From positions 1 to 16,663 of the forward strand of contig JAMOBE010000081.1 in NCBI GenBank assembly GCA_039908285.1: 16,663 nt of DNA, in the 5' to 3' direction. Each line of letters opens with the position of its first letter. The stretch's first letter is position 1. The stretch comes from JAMOBE01 sp039908285. Its GTDB lineage: Bacteria > Pseudomonadota > Alphaproteobacteria > Rhodospirillales > Rhodospirillaceae. Under the pieces are notes generated by a model. It searched no databases and was not told the DNA's origin. It saw only the letters and a program-made list of their open reading frames with translations. Both the position numbers and the translations under genes were made by a program. This document shows, piece after piece, positions 14,101 to 16,663 of the stretch.

Positions 14101-16600
14101 GGAGGAGGTGGTGCGACTGCCCGAGTTCTTCGGGCCGTTCCGCCCCGATCCGGCCTGGCCCGAGGTGCGGCCCCTGCCCGATGGGCCGCCGCTCCTGGGC
14201 TTCGTCGGCGATCCGAGCCGGGTGGGTGCCGAGACTATCCTGCTGTGGACGCGGATTCTCGACCGCCTGCCGGGAGCCCGGCTGCTGATCAAGAACCAGA
14301 AGTGCGACGCCCCCGACTCCCTCGCCACCATCCGCCGGCGTTTCGCTCCCCTGGGGGAGCGTCTGCTGTGCGAGGGCATTCCCGGCGGCTGGCGGGCCAA
14401 CATGGGCGACCTCTATGGCCGGGTGTCGGTGGTGCTCGACTCGTTTCCCGTCTCCGGCGCCACCACCTGCCTGATCCCGCTGTGGATGGGGGTGCCGGTG
14501 GTGACTCTGGCCGGGCGACCGGTGGTTCAGCGACCCGGAGCGTCGGTGCTGACCAACGTGGGGCTTGCCGACCTGGTGGCCGACTCGCCCGAGGCCTTCG
14601 CCGACATCGTGGTCGCCCTGGCCGGCGACCGGGAGCGGCTCCAGGGGCTGCGCCGGACCCTGCGCGAGACCATGCGCGCCTCGGCGGTCTGCCATCCCCG
14701 GGTCATCGGCCAGACCGAGGACGCCTACCGCGTCATGTGGCGGCGCTGGTGCCAGCGGTGGCTCATCGACACCGTCCGCGCCGGCCTGACCCACCAGAAG
14801 GCCGGTCGTTCGGACGAGGCCGAGCGCATCTATCGCGTGGTTCTCGATCTCGCTCCCGACTGCGTCGAGGCACTGCACCATCTCGGCATCATCCTCCACC
14901 TGCGCGGCGACAATGCGACGGCGGTGGAGCTGATCGGCCGCGCCCTCGCCCAGCGGCCCGGGTACACCCTGGCCTACGTCAATCTCGGCAATGCCCTCGG
15001 CGATCTGGATCGGGTGGACGAGGCACTGGCGGCCTTTGCCCAGGCGCTGACCCTCGAGCCAAATCACGTCGGCGCCCTGTATAATCGTGGCTGTCTGTTG
15101 CTGAGGAAGGACCGGCTGGAGGAGGCCAACGCCGACTTCGCCGCCGCCGTCGCCGCTGACCCGCAAAGCGTCAACTCCATCAACAACCTGGGCAGCACGC
15201 TGGAAAGGATGGCGCGGCGGCCGGAGGCGGTCGTCTGCTATCGGCGGGCGTTGGAGATCGATCCCGACCACCTCAACGCCTACGGCAATCTGATCTTCGC
15301 CCTGCAGCACGACGAGGACGCCCGCGGCGAGGACCTGCTGGCCGAGAGCCGGCGCTGGGACCAGCGCCATGCCGCCGGGGTGGCTCGCCTGGACCTCGCC
15401 AACGATCCCGACCCGGAGCGGCGGCTCAAGGTGGGCTATGTCTCGCCCGATTTCCGCAACCATGCGGCGTCATACTTCATGGAGCCACTGCTGGCCTCCC
15501 ACGATCGGCGCGCGGTCGAGGTGTTCTGCTACTCCAACGTCGCCGAACCCGACGCGGTGACGGCCCGCTTCCGCGCCGCCGCCGATCACTGGCGCGACGT
15601 GGTCACCCTCGGCGACGAGGCGCTGGCGGGACGCATCCGCGACGACGGCATCGACATCCTGGTGGACTGCGCCGGCTACAGTCGCGGCAACCGGCTCAAG
15701 GTGTTCGCCCGCCGACCGGCTCCGGTCCAGGTCGGCACCTACTTCGGCAATCCCTGTACCCTGGGAATCGGCGCCATCGGCCACTTCCTGAGCGATCCCC
15801 ACCTGACGCCGGCCGGCTTCGAGACTCAGTTCTCGGAGACGCTGGTGCGCCTGCCGCGGGTGTTCGCGCCGTTCCGTCCCCGGGCCGACTGGCCGGAGCC
15901 CTATCCCCGCGAGGATGAGGACTCGATCGTCTTCGGCTGCTTCGCCGAGCCCTCGCGCATCGGCCGGCGGACCGTGGAGCTGTGGCGGCGGCTTCTCGAC
16001 GCCGTGCCCGGCTCGCGCCTGCTGTTGGTGCACTACAACTACGGCGAGGCCCGCGCCGCCTGGAGCGGGGTGATGGCGCCCCTCGGGGACCGGGTGGACA
16101 TCGATGAGCTTCCCGGCGGCTGGGGGGAGGGGATGAAGGCCTATGGCCGGGTGGCGGTGATGCTCGACTCCTTCCCGGTGACCGGGGCCACGTCCAGCCT
16201 GATCCCGCTGTGGATGGGCGTGCCGGTGGTGACTCTGGCCGGGGTGACGTCGATCCAGCGCTTCGGCGCCTCGATGCTGAGCAACGCCGGACTCCCCGAC
16301 CTGGTGGCGGAGGACGCCGACGACTATGTGGCGATCGCCGCCGCCCTCGCCCGCGATACCGCCCGCCTGCGCCATCTGCGCCGCACCCTCCGCGACACCC
16401 TGCGCGCCTCCCCCCTGTGCGACGAGGTTGGCGTCACCCGGGAGACGGAGGAAGCCTATCGCGGCATGTGGCGGGCCTGGTGCGAGACTTCGCCAGGGCA
16501 ATCGGGTGAAGGAAGCTGCATTGGCGCTGGAACCATCAAAAGCCCTCTCCCCCCCGAAGAGGCTACCGTATGCACACAAGTCGGACGGACTGGGCTGTAA
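11108..16600 (+). CDS. Triple-module TPR-OGT/SPINDLY (GT41) glycosyltransferase
   Basis: An 1830-residue protein made of three full TPR-GT41 modules: residues about 58-636, 638-1216 and 1217-1793, then a 37-residue tail. Each GT41 domain keeps the histidine matching OGT His498 (His292, His875, His1452) and the LWMGVP donor-site region. Each has Arg at the OGT Lys842 site (Arg456, Arg1038, Arg1617). None keeps the His901 equivalent (Asn516, Asn1098/Met1099, Gly1675). Usual family length is 550-750 residues. ATG 11108 is taken because of its GGAGG site and ATGA overlap. If used, residues 15-54 are encoded by two palindromic elements. GTG 11270, which aligns with the start of gene 4, is a serious alternative and would give 1776 residues. 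The tail SPLPPEEATVCTQVGRTGL is also partly repeat-derived. A cytoplasmic multi-site glycosyltransferase is inferred; acceptor unknown. Confidence 0.86.
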   Translation: MMETPEMNCPHDHQKPSPPPSGGEGWVRGARSSQDGAGCPTPSPRPSPPRGGEGVEEDDTAFAEAFGHHRVGRFDLAEAGYRRLLAVQPDHVGALHYLGALAHQHGHHQAGIDLMTRALAVGPDDADIRTNLGAALASLERFDEALAMYARAEALAPGNPSIPYNAGCVHFARDRFGDAAAAFARAVALKPTYAEAHNNLGNALEKLLRLEEALGHYRRAVDLRPDYVEAHDNLIHGLQYDPAADGAALLAEARRWHRHHAARFLPAPLHANHRDPERRLKVGYVSADFRTHAAGFFLEPLLTNHDKRVVEVFCYSQGKVRDAVTERIAAHADHWRDTAEMDDKALATLIRADAIDILVDCSGFTRGNRRLVFARRPAPVQLEGYFGSALSTGMVAMDGFLGDPHLMPPGCEDQFAEAPVRLPRVFAPFRPTPEWPDVAPPPEGPPVFGCFGDPARVAPATVLLWKEILDRVPGSRLVVKSGLFDNTETAAAGRARFAPLGDRVMCEGVSGGWAANMEVYGRVAIGLDTLPVTGATSVLIPLWMGVPSITLAGDHISRRAGASMLINAGFADLVAETPAGYVDKAVALALDGDRLRALRGRARETMRASPVCDIAGVTRELESAYRRLWRAWCGRAPDRPAFLEEFMQAFAAHQAGRLMDAERVYRRILAADPEHFGALHYLGVLARQAGQPSGAVDLLDRAATLRPTDHDTLLNLAGALTDSGRAGLALDHLRQVLAMDPVNVEAHFAAGCALIEEERFLEAIPHCERVIALKPDYAEAYNNLGVALIGLDRLEEGIALCRRALALKPDYADAHANIIHTMPYDPALTGAELLAECRRWAEMHAPPPSGEPFANRPDPERRLKVGYVSADFRNHAAAYFLEPLVAGHDRSRVEVVCYSQGEPDAVGERIRAAADHWRTIHRLDDDALCAMIRADGVDILVDCSGHTRGSRLKALARKPAPVQVATFLGAVTSTGLPAFDYMLADPYFAPPWCDADYSEEVVRLPEFFGPFRPDPAWPEVRPLPDGPPLLGFVGDPSRVGAETILLWTRILDRLPGARLLIKNQKCDAPDSLATIRRRFAPLGERLLCEGIPGGWRANMGDLYGRVSVVLDSFPVSGATTCLIPLWMGVPVVTLAGRPVVQRPGASVLTNVGLADLVADSPEAFADIVVALAGDRERLQGLRRTLRETMRASAVCHPRVIGQTEDAYRVMWRRWCQRWLIDTVRAGLTHQKAGRSDEAERIYRVVLDLAPDCVEALHHLGIILHLRGDNATAVELIGRALAQRPGYTLAYVNLGNALGDLDRVDEALAAFAQALTLEPNHVGALYNRGCLLLRKDRLEEANADFAAAVAADPQSVNSINNLGSTLERMARRPEAVVCYRRALEIDPDHLNAYGNLIFALQHDEDARGEDLLAESRRWDQRHAAGVARLDLANDPDPERRLKVGYVSPDFRNHAASYFMEPLLASHDRRAVEVFCYSNVAEPDAVTARFRAAADHWRDVVTLGDEALAGRIRDDGIDILVDCAGYSRGNRLKVFARRPAPVQVGTYFGNPCTLGIGAIGHFLSDPHLTPAGFETQFSETLVRLPRVFAPFRPRADWPEPYPREDEDSIVFGCFAEPSRIGRRTVELWRRLLDAVPGSRLLLVHYNYGEARAAWSGVMAPLGDRVDIDELPGGWGEGMKAYGRVAVMLDSFPVTGATSSLIPLWMGVPVVTLAGVTSIQRFGASMLSNAGLPDLVAEDADDYVAIAAALARDTARLRHLRRTLRDTLRASPLCDEVGVTRETEEAYRGMWRAWCETSPGQSGEGSCIGAGTIKSPLPPEEATVCTQVGRTGL
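11145..11194 (+). repeat. Palindromic element copy A, start of gene 5
   Basis: A perfect 12-base stem, CCCTCTCCCCCC (11153-11164) with its complement at 11170-11181, and a CCTTC loop. It is preceded by ATCAAAAG and followed by GTTGGGTGAGGGGG. That right flank is the reverse complement of the left flank of the copy at 11224, so the two copies face each other. The first 21 bases recur at 16535. Confidence 0.88.
11224..11273 (+). repeat. Palindromic element copy B, start of gene 5
   Basis: A perfect 26-base palindrome at 11243-11268 (arm CCCTCTCCCCCTC), preceded by CCCCACCCCCTCACCCCGG. It matches the copy inside gene 4 (7210-7259) with one mismatch in 50 bases. Here it is read in another frame, giving PTPSPRPSPPRGGEG, while in gene 4 it gives PHPDPLPLEGERE. 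Confidence 0.88.
11258..11272 (+). promoter_or_regulatory. Alternative start of gene 5: GTG preceded by the palindrome's GGGGGAGAGGG arm
   Basis: GTG 11270 is in frame with gene 5. It yields a start VEEDDTAFAEAFGHHRVGRF that lines up residue for residue with the start of gene 4. The right arm of palindrome B, GGGGGAGAGGG, sits directly upstream and is Shine-Dalgarno-like. If this is the true start, 11112-11269 is a 158-base intergenic spacer holding two hairpins. Confidence 0.45.
11279..13015 (+). other. Gene 5 module 1: TPR plus GT41 domain
   Basis: Residues 58-636. TPRs run to about 235. The GT41 part starts at RRLKVGYVSADFRTHAAGFF (His292). The usual GHT motif is GFT (Phe364), and the donor-side text is LDTLPVTGATSVLIPLWMGVP. 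It ends SAYRRLWRAWC, where a single-module gene would stop. Confidence 0.8.
13019..14755 (+). other. Gene 5 module 2: TPR plus GT41 domain
   Basis: Residues 638-1216. A 10-residue joint (GRAPDRPAFL-type) leads to Met647 (ATG 13046), with GAGGAG just upstream, a likely relic start. TPRs run to about 825. The GT41 part has FRNHAAAYF (His875), SGHTRGSRL with His946 intact, and LDSFPVSGATTCLIPLWMGVP. One extra residue lies in NMGDLYGRV relative to the other modules. Confidence 0.8.
14756..16483 (+). other. Gene 5 module 3: TPR plus GT41 domain
   Basis: Residues 1217-1792. It runs straight on from MWRRWC into QRWLIDTVRAGLTHQKAGRSDEAE-type TPR text without a methionine. The GT41 part has FRNHAASYF (His1452). 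The GHT motif is GYS (Tyr1524). Donor-side text is LDSFPVTGATSSLIPLWMGVP, and the end is EAYRGMWRAWC. Confidence 0.8.
16535..16563 (+). repeat. Degenerate half copy of the palindromic element at the end of gene 5
   Basis: Bases 16535-16555 match 11145-11165 (ATCAAAAGCCCTCTCCCCCC plus one C). The right arm is decayed to GAAGAGGCT, leaving only a short bulged stem (AGCC-C-TCT with AGAGGCT). It codes for part of the non-homologous tail of gene 5. Confidence 0.75.
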
Positions 16601-16631
16601 GGTATTCGCTGTAGAAACTATCCGTTTCCCG

Positions 16632-16663
16632 CAAAAAAAGCCCTCCCCCTTGATGGGGGAGGG
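16632..16663. terminator. GC-rich hairpin next to an A-run, terminator-like and related to the palindromic repeats
   Basis: CCCTCCCCC (16641-16649) pairs perfectly with GGGGGAGGG (16655-16663) around a TTGAT loop, 41 bases after the gene 5 stop. AAAAAAA precedes the stem, so on the - strand the hairpin is followed by seven T's, as in an intrinsic terminator for a gene entering from the right. On the + strand the bases after the hairpin lie outside the window, so termination of this operon cannot be judged. Confidence 0.5.

Noticed and set aside
1..16663. Nonribosomal peptide or polyketide assembly line suggested by the giant modular genes
   Set aside because: No carrier-protein, condensation, adenylation or ketosynthase motifs are present. 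The modules are TPR plus GT41 or GT9-like.

Overview
The window is one strand-biased block of five very GC-rich genes, all on the + strand and all built from the same kind of unit: a run of tetratricopeptide repeats (TPRs) followed by a glycosyltransferase-like domain. GC content by eye is about 70%, with strong G/C at third codon positions. That, the density of TPR-SPINDLY paralogues and the palindromic GC-rich interspersed repeats suggest a high-GC proteobacterium. A Rhodospirillales-type alphaproteobacterium (Magnetospirillum or Rhodospirillum relatives) is my guess from family knowledge, not something the sequence proves.

Layout. Gene 1 (16-2229) and gene 2 (2226-4433) are single-module TPR plus OGT/SPINDLY (GT41) proteins. 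Gene 3 (4430-6292) is a single-module TPR plus GT9-like (heptosyltransferase-like) protein with a polyproline N-terminus. Gene 4 (6282-11111, 1609 aa) is a three-module fusion: TPR-GT9-like, TPR-GT9-like, TPR-GT41. Gene 5 (11108-16600, 1830 aa) is a triple TPR-GT41 fusion. In all there are nine modules, six GT41 and three GT9-like, in five reading frames. The genes are joined by ATGA overlaps (2226, 4430, 11108) or an 11-nt overlap (6282), so the block looks like a single translationally coupled transcription unit. No promoter, RNA gene, transposase, CRISPR array or candidate acceptor protein (such as a flagellin) is visible. The promoter must lie upstream of the window, and gene 1 may itself begin upstream.

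Superimposed on the genes is a family of CCCTCTCCCCC-type palindromic elements. One sits in frame inside gene 4, two lie in inverted orientation at the gene 4/5 junction, a degenerate half copy forms the C-terminal tail of gene 5, and a terminator-like relative closes the window. There are also several small coding tandem repeats: polyproline, a 30-nt TPR duplication, a GGGGCC-like run and a 15-nt duplication.

Interpretation. The single-module genes and fused genes look like stages of one process: tandem duplication of TPR-glycosyltransferase genes, then in-frame fusion across coupled stop/start junctions. The likely role is serial cytoplasmic glycosylation of a protein or cell-surface component. 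The substrate cannot be read from the window, and several modules lack residues that contact UDP in characterised OGT, so activity may differ between modules.
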